The notes: a model not told the origin generated them from the letters alone. DNA of 64,000 bases from an uncultured Bacteroidales bacterium (GCA_944326325.1 CALVDQ010000011.1:1-64000); one strand, 5' to 3'. Positions 16,122-25,676 are shown, counted from the first letter of the stretch. Made by a program: numbers and translations.

Positions 16122-18539
16122 ATGGAAAACAAAATACGTTCTATTTTCGAGGGGTTAAATGACGAGCAGCGGAGGGCTGTGGAATGTGTCGGAGGGCCTG
16201 TGCTCATAGTCGCCGGAGCCGGGTCCGGAAAGACAAGGGTGCTGACAAGCAGGATAGCATACATACTTGAAAGAGGGTGTCCTCCGGAGAAGGTGCTTGC
16301 ACTTACTTTCACCAAGAAGGCGGCCAATGAGATGAAGGAAAGGATAGCTGCTATGGTAGGGGAGAAGGCTGCGAGGAAACTGTATATGGGGACTTTCCAT
16401 TCTGTATTCATAAGATTCCTGAGGGAGTATGCCGGATCCATCGGCTACGGCAAGGATTTTACGATATATGATACGGGGGATTCGGTGAGCGCGATAAAGA
16501 CCTGTCTGAAAGAACTCCAGCTGGATGAGAAGGTCTACAAGCCGAAAGATGTCCTGAGCCGTATCTCGATGGCCAAGAACAATCTTACCACTGCCGAGGG
16601 CTACGCCAGGAACACACAGGCCATCCAGAACGATACGGCAGCCAGAAAACCCAAGATTTGCGAGATATACAGGCTGTACGCAAAAAAATGCAGGCAGTCG
16701 AACGTGATGGATTTCGATGATATTCTCCTTAATATGAATATCCTTCTCAGGGACAATCCTGAAGCCTGCGAGAACATTTCCTCACGGTTCCTGTACATAA
16801 TGGTGGATGAGTATCAGGATACGAATATTTCCCAGTATCTGATACTCAAGAAATTGAGTACTGCGCACCACAATCTTTGCGTAGTCGGTGACGATTCCCA
16901 GTCCATATATGCCTTCCGCGGGGCCAAGATAGAGAACATACTGAATTTCAAGAAGGACTATCCGGGTTGCCAGGTGTTCCGTCTGGAGAGGAACTACAGG
17001 TCGACAAAGACCATAGTCGAGGCGGCCAACTCCCTTATTGCCAGGAATTCGGCGAGAATCCCGAAAAAATGCTGGTCGGACGGGGAGACAGGGGACAGGA
17101 TAAAGCTTGTGAACGCATACACAGAGCAGGAAGAGGCTATGCTCGTTGTAGGGGAGATCCTGTCGAAGATCCATTCCGAATCTGCCGCCTACCGGGATTT
17201 CGCTGTCCTGTACAGGACAAATTCACAGTCGAGGGCACTGGAGGAGGCTTTGAGACGGAGGAACCTGCCCTACCGGATATACTCCGGAAATTCTTTTTTC
17301 GACCGGGCCGAGGTCAAGGATGTCATGGCCTATTTCAAGCTCGTATCCAACACCGATGACGACGAGTCTTTCAAACGTATAGTCAACAAGCCCTTGCGCG
17401 GCATAGGGGATACTTCCGTGGCTGCTTTGGCCGCCGCTGCGGCCGACAAGGGGATGACCTTGTTCAGGACTGCAGGCGAAGAGGACCTGGGCAACTACGG
17501 CCTGAAGCCGGCAGCTATCGAGAGGATAAGGGCATTCTGCAGCATGATCGCCGGATTCGGATCGCGGCTTTCCAGGGAGGAGGCCGGGGATATTGCCGTA
17601 TCTGTCGCGGTGGAGTCAGGTATTCTCGGCATGTACAGGAGCGATACCAGTATTGAAGGGCAGTCGAGGACGGCGAATGTCGAAGAGCTTCTCAACAGCG
17701 TGAAGACATTCGTGGAGGAGCGCAAAAACGAATATTTCGAGGAGATGCTTGCGGATTCAACTGAAGATATGGAGATCAGTTCGTCCGACCTTCCGGTGGT
17801 GACTCTCGGGGATTTTCTGGAGAACGTATCGCTGCTCAGTGCGGTGGATGTGGAGGATGAGGAAGATTCGGACAACAAGATAACCCTGATGACGGTCCAT
17901 TCTTCTAAAGGCCTCGAGTTTCCGTATGTTTTCGTGGCCGGCCTTGAGGAGAACCTCTTCCCTTCAGGCGGCTTCCTTGCCTCGGAAAGCGATATAGAGG
18001 AGGAGCGTCGTCTGTTCTACGTGGCCATGACACGTGCGAAGAAGGCTCTTTGGCTGACTTTTGCGACCACGAGGATGCGTAACGGCAAGCACGAGTCCAA
18101 CTATCCGAGCCGCTTTATCCGGGAAATCGATTCCCGCTATATCCTTAATCCGCTCGGGACCGGAGATGATGTCGCCGGAACGGATACATACGGTTCTGCA
18201 GGACGCCAGTTCCGGCGTTATGACGGGCAGCAGCCGGTGTCCCGTCCGGCGGGGTGGCTTTCCGGGACGCAGCCGGAAAGGTCTTCAGGGGTAACTCCGT
18301 TCCGCAGGCCTGCCCAGGTGGTGAAACCCCGGGCCGACAGCGCCGATTTCGTCGCTTCGCCCGTAAACCAGCTGGCGGCAGGACAACGGGTCGAACACAA
18401 CAGGTTCGGTATGGGGGTCATAAAGGAGATTTCCGGAGACGCTGCCGGCAAAAAAGCGAAGATTGCATTTGACGCGTACGGAGAAAAAATACTCATGCTC
18501 AATTATGCAAAAATTCGTATAGTAAATGTTGGCGATTAA
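16122..18539 (+). CDS. pcrA: UvrD/PcrA-type superfamily 1 DNA helicase
   Basis: A 3'-5' DNA helicase of repair and replication-fork maintenance. The 805 residues carry the SF1A motifs: Q-motif LNDEQRRAVE, Walker A AGAGSGKTRVL (about 30-40), Ia LTFTKKAANEMKERI, II VDEYQDTN, III VGDDSQSIYAFRGA, IV RLERNYRST, V TVHSSKGLEFPYVFVAG and VI RLFYVAMTRAKK. The C-terminus has the short Tudor-like domain GQRVEHNRFGMGVIKEISGD that binds RNA polymerase in PcrA. The linker before it is Arg/Pro/Gly-rich and variable. It stands alone and is divergent from nqrA. Confidence 0.95.
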   Translation: MENKIRSIFEGLNDEQRRAVECVGGPVLIVAGAGSGKTRVLTSRIAYILERGCPPEKVLALTFTKKAANEMKERIAAMVGEKAARKLYMGTFHSVFIRFLREYAGSIGYGKDFTIYDTGDSVSAIKTCLKELQLDEKVYKPKDVLSRISMAKNNLTTAEGYARNTQAIQNDTAARKPKICEIYRLYAKKCRQSNVMDFDDILLNMNILLRDNPEACENISSRFLYIMVDEYQDTNISQYLILKKLSTAHHNLCVVGDDSQSIYAFRGAKIENILNFKKDYPGCQVFRLERNYRSTKTIVEAANSLIARNSARIPKKCWSDGETGDRIKLVNAYTEQEEAMLVVGEILSKIHSESAAYRDFAVLYRTNSQSRALEEALRRRNLPYRIYSGNSFFDRAEVKDVMAYFKLVSNTDDDESFKRIVNKPLRGIGDTSVAALAAAAADKGMTLFRTAGEEDLGNYGLKPAAIERIRAFCSMIAGFGSRLSREEAGDIAVSVAVESGILGMYRSDTSIEGQSRTANVEELLNSVKTFVEERKNEYFEEMLADSTEDMEISSSDLPVVTLGDFLENVSLLSAVDVEDEEDSDNKITLMTVHSSKGLEFPYVFVAGLEENLFPSGGFLASESDIEEERRLFYVAMTRAKKALWLTFATTRMRNGKHESNYPSRFIREIDSRYILNPLGTGDDVAGTDTYGSAGRQFRRYDGQQPVSRPAGWLSGTQPERSSGVTPFRRPAQVVKPRADSADFVASPVNQLAAGQRVEHNRFGMGVIKEISGDAAGKKAKIAFDAYGEKILMLNYAKIRIVNVGD

Positions 18540-18618
18540 TAAAATTTTCTATAGATTTGCACCGAAGTTTTTCATAGTTTAAGTTTAGGTTAAGTAGCGG
18601 GGCGGTCACAGTGATGTG

Positions 18619-18649
18619 ATTGCCTCGTGAATTTTTTATGCTATCTTTA
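18619..18649 (+). promoter_or_regulatory. Promoter candidate for the BACON lipoprotein
   Basis: ATTG (18619-18622), a 19-nt spacer and TATCTTTA (18642-18649) approximate the -33/-7 consensus with one mismatch each. A second -7-like TAGATTTG lies at 18552-18559. Confidence 0.5.
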
Positions 18650-18702
18650 CGGATGATTTCCGGAATCCGGAAAATGATTGTCAGACATAAAAATACTTGC
18701 TT

Positions 18703-20577
18703 ATGAAAAAGAACGAATCAGGTATCTCTAAAATCCCGTCTGTGATATTTCCATTGTTAATGGCGGGCCTTTTTTTCATGACAGGCTGCATTGGGAAGTC
18801 CGGACTCCCGTCCGGGAGCGGTACGAACGCGGATAACGCACGAATGGTGATGATCAATGTCACCGCCGTGACCGATAATGCCGATATGATGCTTTTATGT
18901 GAGGACGGCAGCTATGTGATGGCCTGTATGAATGACGGCAAGGGGTGCGGGCTGATACATATCGGCCTCAATGCAGGTGGTGATGAAACACGGCAATATA
19001 CGGTGATGGTCGGGGCTGACGGTATACCTGTCGCAGTCGGTACAGATGACGGGAAACTGATACGTATCGCGAATATTTCAGATACGGATTTTGACTGCGC
19101 GGTCATAGGAGAAGGCAGCGAAGGGATATATTATTATTGGGATATCCCGTATTCTTTTGGCGACGTCGGGACAAAGGGGCTGGCCGGTGATGTATGGGAC
19201 ACGTTTACATCCCCGTTCAAGGAATGGTACGAGGCTGTGTCGAACGGTATCAGTTCCTTTACATGGGATGAGCATTCGAAGAAAATGATATATCCGTATA
19301 TCCTGAAAGTGTGTGCTTTTACAATTCAGACGGTAACGGTTGTCGCAAGTCCTGTCGCAGGCCTGCCCTCGCTTTTGAGTACGGTTATTGACGAAGGCTG
19401 CAAGTCAGGTCTGTGGGACCGACAGTCGCCGGCATGGAGCGATGTCCCTGTGAAGGCGCTTGATTTTTTGGAAGAGGATGGCAAATGGACTCTGAAATTC
19501 AATAAAGACATACTGGGCCATCTCCTTTCAGCTGAAGCGGACCTGATGATTGCAACGGCCGATTATATGTATGAAGAACTGTCCCGGAGCAACCCGGTTA
19601 CAGAGCCGGTGTTTGAAAGTGAAGAATGGCAGATAAAGTTGTCTCCGACAACAATTGAGGCGGGTCCGGAGCCTGCATCATATACGGCTGCCGTGACTTC
19701 GCTGGCATTATGGAAAGTTGAAGGCGGCAGTGACTGGTGCAGGGCACGTAAAGACGGGGACCGGGTCGTTGTGGACGTAGATGCTTACAACGGACTGGAA
19801 ACGCGGAACTGTTTTCTGGTTGTCAAGACAGTTGCCTATACTGACGATATTCCCGATGCGCTGCTGCATGTGATACAGCAGGGCGTATTGCTTGATTTAA
19901 GTGAAAGTTCATTTGCGTTCGGGCCTGAAGGAGGCCATGGCGGCGTTTATGTGAATGCCAACGCCCAGATTGCCTCATGGGATGTGTCCGGTTGTCCGGA
20001 TTGGATCAGGATCAGCGGAAAGTCTGCCGGTTCGTTCTTTTTTGATGTAGATGAAAATACTGAGGGTGAAGACCGTACGGGGATAATAACCGTTTCCGGC
20101 ATTACTTCGGCCGGAGGTAGGGTTGACCGGACTGTGACTGTTACCCAATATGGCGGTATAAACCAGGGCTGGGACGGGACGTCATGGTCGTTTTCAGGAA
20201 ATGTCACATCTGTTTTCGACGGAAGAAGTGAAACGATTCCGGCCAGTCTTGAGATGAAGATAACCAGTGTGGAGAATGGTCAGGTTTGGATCTCGGAAGA
20301 AATCGGTACACCGGAATTGTCCCTGTCCATGGACGCAGACGGACGGCTTGTCATAGATGCGGAATATGACGAGTCATACACCGATGAGTACGGATGGCAG
20401 AAAATTTACGGCAGTCTGGAATTCATCCTGGAACGGACCGGAACGATGACATCCGTATGCAGTTTGAGCGGACGTGTCAATACGGAAGTTAAGTTCGCAG
20501 ATGAATACATACACAATGTTTTCATTGTTGACGGAATTCTGGACGGGATACTTGAAAATGCACCGGAGGTCCGCTGA
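18703..20577 (+). CDS. BACON-domain lipoprotein, function unknown
   Basis: A 624-residue predicted surface lipoprotein with lipobox MTGC (Cys29). An in-frame TTG two codons upstream is less likely than the ATG used. Residues about 35-140 form a strand-rich unit; about 165-250 contains a Trp-rich and then hydrophobic segment (IQTVTVVASPVAGLPSLLSTV). Two tandem BACON domains follow (about 305-390 and 393-485), each ending in the HVIQQG or VTVTQYG pattern with DVDAYNG/DVDENTEG loops. The last 130 residues are another beta domain. BACON domains usually bind mucin or glycans. It has no operon partner; the DMT gene is convergent. Confidence 0.75.
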   Translation: MKKNESGISKIPSVIFPLLMAGLFFMTGCIGKSGLPSGSGTNADNARMVMINVTAVTDNADMMLLCEDGSYVMACMNDGKGCGLIHIGLNAGGDETRQYTVMVGADGIPVAVGTDDGKLIRIANISDTDFDCAVIGEGSEGIYYYWDIPYSFGDVGTKGLAGDVWDTFTSPFKEWYEAVSNGISSFTWDEHSKKMIYPYILKVCAFTIQTVTVVASPVAGLPSLLSTVIDEGCKSGLWDRQSPAWSDVPVKALDFLEEDGKWTLKFNKDILGHLLSAEADLMIATADYMYEELSRSNPVTEPVFESEEWQIKLSPTTIEAGPEPASYTAAVTSLALWKVEGGSDWCRARKDGDRVVVDVDAYNGLETRNCFLVVKTVAYTDDIPDALLHVIQQGVLLDLSESSFAFGPEGGHGGVYVNANAQIASWDVSGCPDWIRISGKSAGSFFFDVDENTEGEDRTGIITVSGITSAGGRVDRTVTVTQYGGINQGWDGTSWSFSGNVTSVFDGRSETIPASLEMKITSVENGQVWISEEIGTPELSLSMDADGRLVIDAEYDESYTDEYGWQKIYGSLEFILERTGTMTSVCSLSGRVNTEVKFADEYIHNVFIVDGILDGILENAPEVR

Positions 20578-20601
20578 CAGTCAGGGATGGCCACCGGTAC
20601 G

Positions 20602-21525
20602 TCACCGTGACCCGAAATAGATGAACACCATTCCGACAAGGATCAGGGCAAGGTCCAGAGCTTTGGCTTTCAGGTTCCTTTCATGGAAAATAAGAACACC
20701 GCAGATGAAGGAGACGAGTACCGAACTCCTCCGGACCAGTGATACGACGGAAATCATCGAGTCCGGCTGGTTCAGGGCTGTAAGATAAGAGAAGTCCGCG
20801 GCTGAGATGAAGACCGAGATCATCGGGATGGCCCAGCTCCAGCGGAACCTGGTGGTATGCCGGCGGTTCGGGTACCACAGGATGGCGACGATGACGGCCA
20901 TCAGTATCATCTGGTAGAAATTGTACCATCCTTGGACGAACATCGGGCTGAGCTCCTTCATAATGTATTTGTCGTAAAGTCCGCTGACGGCCCCGACTAT
21001 GGCGGCGATGGCCACGAAAAGTATCCACTTGTTGTGTGTGAAGTCTACAGACTCTTTCTTGCTGGAGCGGCTGAGCATGAACAGAGAGATGATGGAGAAA
21101 ACCACTCCTGTCCACTGGCACCAGTTGAGCCTTTCCCCGAAGATGAGCATCGCTCCTACCAGGACCATAACCGGCCTGGTGGCGTTTATCGGACCGACTA
21201 TCGTGATCGGGAGATGTTTCAGCCCGAAATACCCGAATATCCAGGAAGTGAGGACTATGACGGACTTGATCATTACCGCGGCATGTGCATGGAACAGGGA
21301 TTTTCCGTCTTCCCCGCCGATGTATGGCGAGGCGTCAAGCATCGTCCCCGAGAACCAGCCTTGCCCGGTCAGGCTGTCTATTATGAAAGGGGAGAATATC
21401 AGCGTAGAGAATACGGTATTCAAAAGCAGCACCGGAAGGACAGCGTTGTCTTTCAGTGCTGCTTTTTTTGATGTGTCGTAAAGTCCCAGCAGGGAAGCCG
21501 ACACGAATGCCAGCATCAGCCACAT
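20602..21525 (-). CDS. EamA/DMT-family transporter
   Basis: A 307-residue inner-membrane protein with ten predicted helices arranged as two EamA repeats (about 1-140 and 150-305). Typical features are the N-terminal WLMLAFVSASLLGLYDTSKKAAL, the LPITIVGPINATRPVMVLVGAMLIFGERL end of repeat 1 and VSLVRRSSVLVSFICGVLIFHERNLKAK near the end of repeat 2. Members export small metabolites or sugars; the substrate cannot be read. It starts 11 nt after slyD on the same strand. Confidence 0.88.
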   Translation of the reverse strand: MWLMLAFVSASLLGLYDTSKKAALKDNAVLPVLLLNTVFSTLIFSPFIIDSLTGQGWFSGTMLDASPYIGGEDGKSLFHAHAAVMIKSVIVLTSWIFGYFGLKHLPITIVGPINATRPVMVLVGAMLIFGERLNWCQWTGVVFSIISLFMLSRSSKKESVDFTHNKWILFVAIAAIVGAVSGLYDKYIMKELSPMFVQGWYNFYQMILMAVIVAILWYPNRRHTTRFRWSWAIPMISVFISAADFSYLTALNQPDSMISVVSLVRRSSVLVSFICGVLIFHERNLKAKALDLALILVGMVFIYFGSR

Positions 21526-21536
21526 GATATTCCCTG

Positions 21537-22163
21537 TCAGTGGCTGCAGCCGCAGCCTCCGTCATGCCCGTTGCCGCAGCAGTCACCTTCTCCGCATCCG
21601 CCTTCTCCGCAGCATCCTCCGTCACCGCAACTGCCGTCACCACATCCGCCCTCGTGGCCTCCTCCGCAGTGGCACTGGTGTACTCGCTCCCCGTGGAGTC
21701 CTTCTTTCAGTTCTTTCTCAGTGGCTTCGCGGACCGATACGATTTCTCCTGAGAAATTCAGGGTCTTTCCGGCCATAGGGGAATTGAGGTCCATCTTCAC
21801 GAATTTCTCGCTTACTTCCAGTACCTTGCCTGGGACGATGCCTCCGCGGCTGTTCATCATTGGAATAGTGGTGCCCGGTACGAGCAGGTCTTCCTGGACT
21901 TTGCCGTTCACCTCGAATGCCTCCATCGGCAGGTCGATGATCCTGTCCGGGTCGACTTCGCCATAACCTTCGGCAGGCGTAAGCGTGAATTTGAATTTTC
22001 CTCCCGGCTCAAGCCCTTCCACGTTCTTCTCGAATTTTTCCAGCAGGGAACCGGTGCCGTGGATATAGCCCAGCGGGCTTTCCTTCGTGGTCTTGTCGGC
22101 GATCTCTCCGTCAACTTCGAGCTCATAGCAGAGCTCGACTACTTTGTTTGCTCCTATTTTCAT
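21537..22163 (-). CDS. slyD: SlyD-type FKBP peptidyl-prolyl isomerase with Cys-rich tail
   Basis: A 208-residue cytoplasmic prolyl isomerase/chaperone of the SlyD class. The FKBP core (1-75 and 130-155) is interrupted by the IF chaperone loop: LGYIHGTGSLLEKFEKNVEGLEPG, FTLTPAEGYGEVDP and VPGTTIPMMNSRGGIVPGKV. The last 45 residues form a Gly/Cys/His metal-binding tail with about eleven Cys. E. coli SlyD uses a similar but His-rich tail for nickel delivery. Start: MKIGANKVVELCYELEVDG matches the family; the frame continues upstream without support. A promoter lies at 22200-22232. Confidence 0.9.
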   Translation of the reverse strand: MKIGANKVVELCYELEVDGEIADKTTKESPLGYIHGTGSLLEKFEKNVEGLEPGGKFKFTLTPAEGYGEVDPDRIIDLPMEAFEVNGKVQEDLLVPGTTIPMMNSRGGIVPGKVLEVSEKFVKMDLNSPMAGKTLNFSGEIVSVREATEKELKEGLHGERVHQCHCGGGHEGGCGDGSCGDGGCCGEGGCGEGDCCGNGHDGGCGCSH

Positions 22164-22199
22164 ATCATGAAACTGTTTAATGTCGGTTTGACAAGACCG

Positions 22200-22232
22200 C
22201 AAAGATAGGATTTTTTTGTCAATATGGGGAAA
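22200..22232 (-). promoter_or_regulatory. slyD promoter
   Basis: The reverse strand has TTTC (22232-22229), a 21-nt spacer and TATCTTTG (22207-22200). Only the -33 box deviates, by one base. The leader would be about 30 nt. Confidence 0.6.
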
Positions 22233-22242
22233 TCTCCGGTCA

Positions 22243-23631
22243 TTACGCGCTGAAATCCACATTTTCAAAGCACAGGGTCGGTATCTGCCACCTTGTGCAG
22301 GCCCTGGCATCGTTCCCGGCGCAGACAAGGTTGTTCCAGAGACTTATCATGTTTCCGGTGATGACCATTTCCCGGACAGGATGGGTGATTTTCCCGTCCC
22401 TGAACGCGAAACCTTCTATCCCGTAGGAAAAATTCCCTGTCGTGGAATTGCAGTTGCCTCCGTTGAATCCGGTCACGTATATGCCGGAACCGGCTGCTTC
22501 CATTATCTTCGCAGCATCGGATATCCCGTCTTCCGGCAGCCTGCCGTCACGCGAATAGGGAAGAAGCACCGGCCTGGAAACCCCTTCCACGGTCGGCTCC
22601 ATGCCTGTCTTCAGGGCCATGTAGGTGTTCGTGAAATAGGTTTTTACGGTTCCTGCAACGATGATGTCCATATTCCTGGTCGCTACGCCCTCCGTATCGA
22701 ACAGTCTTGCTCCAGGCTTGCCGCAGGTTCTGGCCAGGTCGGTTATTGTGAGACCCTCGCTGAAAATCCTCTTTCCGAGGGAACCTTTCAGGAAGGAGCT
22801 TTCCTGCTGTATTGAAGCCGTATTGAGGGCGGAGAACAGGGGCGATACCAGTCTGGAACTTACGCTCCTGTCCACAACCATATTGAACGAGCCTCCTTCG
22901 TGGCTTTGCGGACTGATCTGGCTGATGGCCTTGTCAAGCGCTGTACCGGAACATTTTCCTCTCTGCAGACCTGCGAGATATGGCGAGGAATCCCACCAGT
23001 ATCCGGAGTATTTCCTGCCGGAGGGGTCTTCTATTGTGATTTCGGAACAGATGGCGAACGAGGTTTCCGTATGCCTCCCCCTGAAACCTGAGGAATCTGC
23101 CACGAAATTGTCATCCACGGAATCGGAGTATTCGCATTCCTCTGAGATGATCCGGATTCCTTCAGGACATACTGCCTTGCCCCAAATACATTCCTCGGCT
23201 GCCATCCCGTATTTTTCTTCCGGAGCAAGGTCTTCGTATGCATCGTCGTACAGTCCGAGTTCCCGCCCTGTGACCGCATCCTTTTCGGTACGTATAGGTT
23301 CCGGCAGCTTCCTGTGCCTGTCTTCCGCAAGCATCCGGACTGCATCCACAGCCTTTGCCGTGAACTGTTCGAGAGAGGCTTCCTCAAGCATGTTGGTGGA
23401 GAAAGTTCCGTATCTCCTGTCTGCGAATATGTACAGGAAGACGGACCTGTCCGCAGAATGCGTCACCTTGTCAAGTTCCCCGTTCAGCATCCCGAACGTG
23501 TCGAGCGTACTCTTGCTCAGGGATACCCTGACCTGTTCCGCCCCATGCCTCAATGCTGCATCGATGCAGAAAAGCGCCAGGTTCTTTTCTTCCTTTGAAA
23601 TAAGTCCGGTTGTGTTTTTCTCTTTTTTCAT
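22243..23631 (-). CDS. tldE: TldE/PmbA-type subunit of the TldD/E protease
   Basis: A 462-residue member of the TldD/PmbA family without the HExxxH metal site, hence the TldE (PmbA) partner. With TldD it forms a heterodimeric metalloprotease that degrades unfolded peptides and trims some ribosomal peptide precursors. Recognisable features are KSTLDTFGMLNGELDKVTHSADRSVFLYIF at the N-terminus and VTGFNGGNCNSTTGNFSYGIEGFAFRDGKI near the C-terminus. It starts 6 nt after tldD, so the two are cotranscribed. Confidence 0.9.
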   Translation of the reverse strand: MKKEKNTTGLISKEEKNLALFCIDAALRHGAEQVRVSLSKSTLDTFGMLNGELDKVTHSADRSVFLYIFADRRYGTFSTNMLEEASLEQFTAKAVDAVRMLAEDRHRKLPEPIRTEKDAVTGRELGLYDDAYEDLAPEEKYGMAAEECIWGKAVCPEGIRIISEECEYSDSVDDNFVADSSGFRGRHTETSFAICSEITIEDPSGRKYSGYWWDSSPYLAGLQRGKCSGTALDKAISQISPQSHEGGSFNMVVDRSVSSRLVSPLFSALNTASIQQESSFLKGSLGKRIFSEGLTITDLARTCGKPGARLFDTEGVATRNMDIIVAGTVKTYFTNTYMALKTGMEPTVEGVSRPVLLPYSRDGRLPEDGISDAAKIMEAAGSGIYVTGFNGGNCNSTTGNFSYGIEGFAFRDGKITHPVREMVITGNMISLWNNLVCAGNDARACTRWQIPTLCFENVDFSA

Positions 23632-23637
23632 CTTCTG

Positions 23638-25062
23638 CTATTCTCCTCCTACGGTAAGATTTCTGACAAGTACGGTCGGGATGCCGCACGATACAGGTAC
23701 GCTCTGGTCCTTCCCGCAGGTCCATGTCCCGTTGTCTATCTTCAGGTCGTTTCCTACACCCGTGATGTCGGCAAGCGCCTGCGGGCCGTTCCCTATGATG
23801 TTTATGTCCTTTACAGGTTCTGTCAGCCTCCCGTTCTCTATCAGGAAGCCGCTTTTGACGTAGAAAGTGAAGTCCCCTTCACCTATCTTGACCTGTCCGT
23901 TGGAGAATTCATCGACATATATCCCTTTTTTCACTGAGGCGATGAGGGATTCCCTGTCGGCCGTACCGCTTTCCATGTAGGTGGCTCTCATCCTCGGTAT
24001 AGGGTTGAACCTGAATGATTCCCGTCTTCCGTTGCCGGTGGACGGGACTCCTGACCAACTTGCGCTTATCCTGTCGTGGAGATACGAACTGAGAATCCCG
24101 TCCCTGACCATGTATGTCTTCTGTCCGGGTACGCCCTCGTCATCGAAATTGCAGGCGCCCCTGTTGTGCTCCAATGTACCGTCATCTACGATACTTATGC
24201 TGCTGTCGCATATCTTTTTCCCGATCATGCCGGAAAAGACCGACTGCCCCTTGCGGATGAAGTCGGCCTCGAACGAGTGGCCCATGGCTTCATGGAGCAG
24301 GATTCCGGAGGCACCGGCCCCCATGACAACAGGCATACGGCCTCCTTTCGGCCGGACGGCCCTGAAACGCTCGTCTATTCCCGAGACCGCTTCTTCAGCC
24401 ATTTCCAGGAGCATGGCATCCGTGATCATCCCATACCCTGACCTGAAGCTCCTTGAGGATGTCTTGTTCTCGTTTTTCCCGTTTTCGGAAAATATGACCG
24501 ACACCACTATACTCCCCATCGGCCTTGAGTCGCAGGTGAGCTCTCCGGCAGAGTTGTACATCATGATTTCGCTTTCCGACCAGGAAAGCCGGGCTATGAC
24601 CTTGACGGTCCGTTTTTCCCTGGCATAGATCAGGGACTCCAGCTTTTTCAGAACCTGGATGGATTCTTCCGGTTTCCGGTCCGACCAGCGTCCGTATTCC
24701 GGGTAGAAACCGTGGCCGGTGCCTGCCGGATAACCTTTACCGTATCCCGTATTCTCCAGACAGGTACTTGCCTGAGCTATCTGTGAGGCGGCCCTGGCAG
24801 CCTGCAGCATATCCTTCATCCCTGTATTCTCCGAATAGGCATATCCCGTACGGTCTCCCTTCAAGACACGTATCCCTACGCCGTAGTCGATGTGGAAACC
24901 TCCCGAGGACACTTCGTTATCCTTGAGCAGCAGGTCGTTGTATGTAGTGTGTTCAAAATACAGGTCGGAATAGTCTCCGCCTTGTGAAAGCGCCGTCCCT
25001 ACAAGCTGTTCCAGTTGCGGGACAGTAACCTGGAACCTGTTGAGAAAATATGATGTATCCAT
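23638..25062 (-). CDS. tldD: TldD metalloprotease subunit
   Basis: The 474-residue catalytic subunit of the TldD/E protease. The zinc motif HEAMGH with downstream ligand is visible in GILLHEAMGHSFEADF (about residues 255-270). YDDEGVPGQ-like sequence (FDDEGVPGQKTYMVRDGIL) and the C-terminal GNGPQALADITGVGNDL are also typical. It precedes tldE by 6 nt and follows the zeta-like kinase gene by 35 nt in the same direction. Confidence 0.92.
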   Translation of the reverse strand: MDTSYFLNRFQVTVPQLEQLVGTALSQGGDYSDLYFEHTTYNDLLLKDNEVSSGGFHIDYGVGIRVLKGDRTGYAYSENTGMKDMLQAARAASQIAQASTCLENTGYGKGYPAGTGHGFYPEYGRWSDRKPEESIQVLKKLESLIYAREKRTVKVIARLSWSESEIMMYNSAGELTCDSRPMGSIVVSVIFSENGKNENKTSSRSFRSGYGMITDAMLLEMAEEAVSGIDERFRAVRPKGGRMPVVMGAGASGILLHEAMGHSFEADFIRKGQSVFSGMIGKKICDSSISIVDDGTLEHNRGACNFDDEGVPGQKTYMVRDGILSSYLHDRISASWSGVPSTGNGRRESFRFNPIPRMRATYMESGTADRESLIASVKKGIYVDEFSNGQVKIGEGDFTFYVKSGFLIENGRLTEPVKDINIIGNGPQALADITGVGNDLKIDNGTWTCGKDQSVPVSCGIPTVLVRNLTVGGE

Positions 25063-25097
25063 TGTAATCCTAAAGCGGTTTTACAGATCCCGTGCAT

Positions 25098-25676
25098 TCA
25101 GCCGGAGAAGGCCGATTCCCTGATCCTGTTGAACGTTTCGTGATCCTTTATCACTGTAATTTCGTCCCTGGACCCTTCCGCGATGACGCGGAACGGTACT
25201 TTAGAGTTGTCCGCAAGTATCCATCTGTCGCATATCGGGGCGTAATCCCTGAAGAAATACCCCAGCCCCACACGGTACCTTCTCCTGACCGTCTCTTCCG
25301 GTATGTTGTGTCCTCCTGCCGCGACCCTCGCCTTCACTCTTGCTACCGCAAGGTCAGGGGAGTTGAGCCAGAAATACAGCAATGTCACCGAATAGCCTTC
25401 CGCCTGGGCCTCGGTGATCATTTTCAGAAGACTCCTGGTAGCAAGGGTAGTCTCGATGCTGAAATCCTCTTTCCTCCGGAGAAGATATCTTATCCTCAGG
25501 AGCATGAGCCTGCTCGCCTGGACAGATACCGAGCCGGGATCAAATGGAGAGAGCCCTTTGGCGAATTCGTCGGAGTTCACATACTGTCTGCACTCTAGCA
25601 TTTCAGGCAGCAGAGTATAGGAGGCGGTGGTCTTTCCCGCCCCGTTGCATCCGGAAATTATGAACAATGTAGGCAT
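25098..25676 (-). CDS. Zeta-toxin-like P-loop kinase
   Basis: A 192-residue P-loop protein of the zeta-toxin/AAA_33 type. Walker A GCNGAGKTTAS is at residues 9-19, followed by YVNSDEFAKGL, the FSIETTLATRSLLKMI segment with the catalytic-site Glu/Thr, and VAAGGHNIPEETVRRRY with arginines for phosphate binding. True zeta toxins phosphorylate UDP-N-acetylglucosamine. No epsilon-type antitoxin gene is adjacent: the neighbours are tldD and a TIGR02757 gene, 17 nt upstream. It may therefore be a chromosomal housekeeping kinase rather than a toxin. Confidence 0.78.
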   Translation of the reverse strand: MPTLFIISGCNGAGKTTASYTLLPEMLECRQYVNSDEFAKGLSPFDPGSVSVQASRLMLLRIRYLLRRKEDFSIETTLATRSLLKMITEAQAEGYSVTLLYFWLNSPDLAVARVKARVAAGGHNIPEETVRRRYRVGLGYFFRDYAPICDRWILADNSKVPFRVIAEGSRDEITVIKDHETFNRIRESAFSG

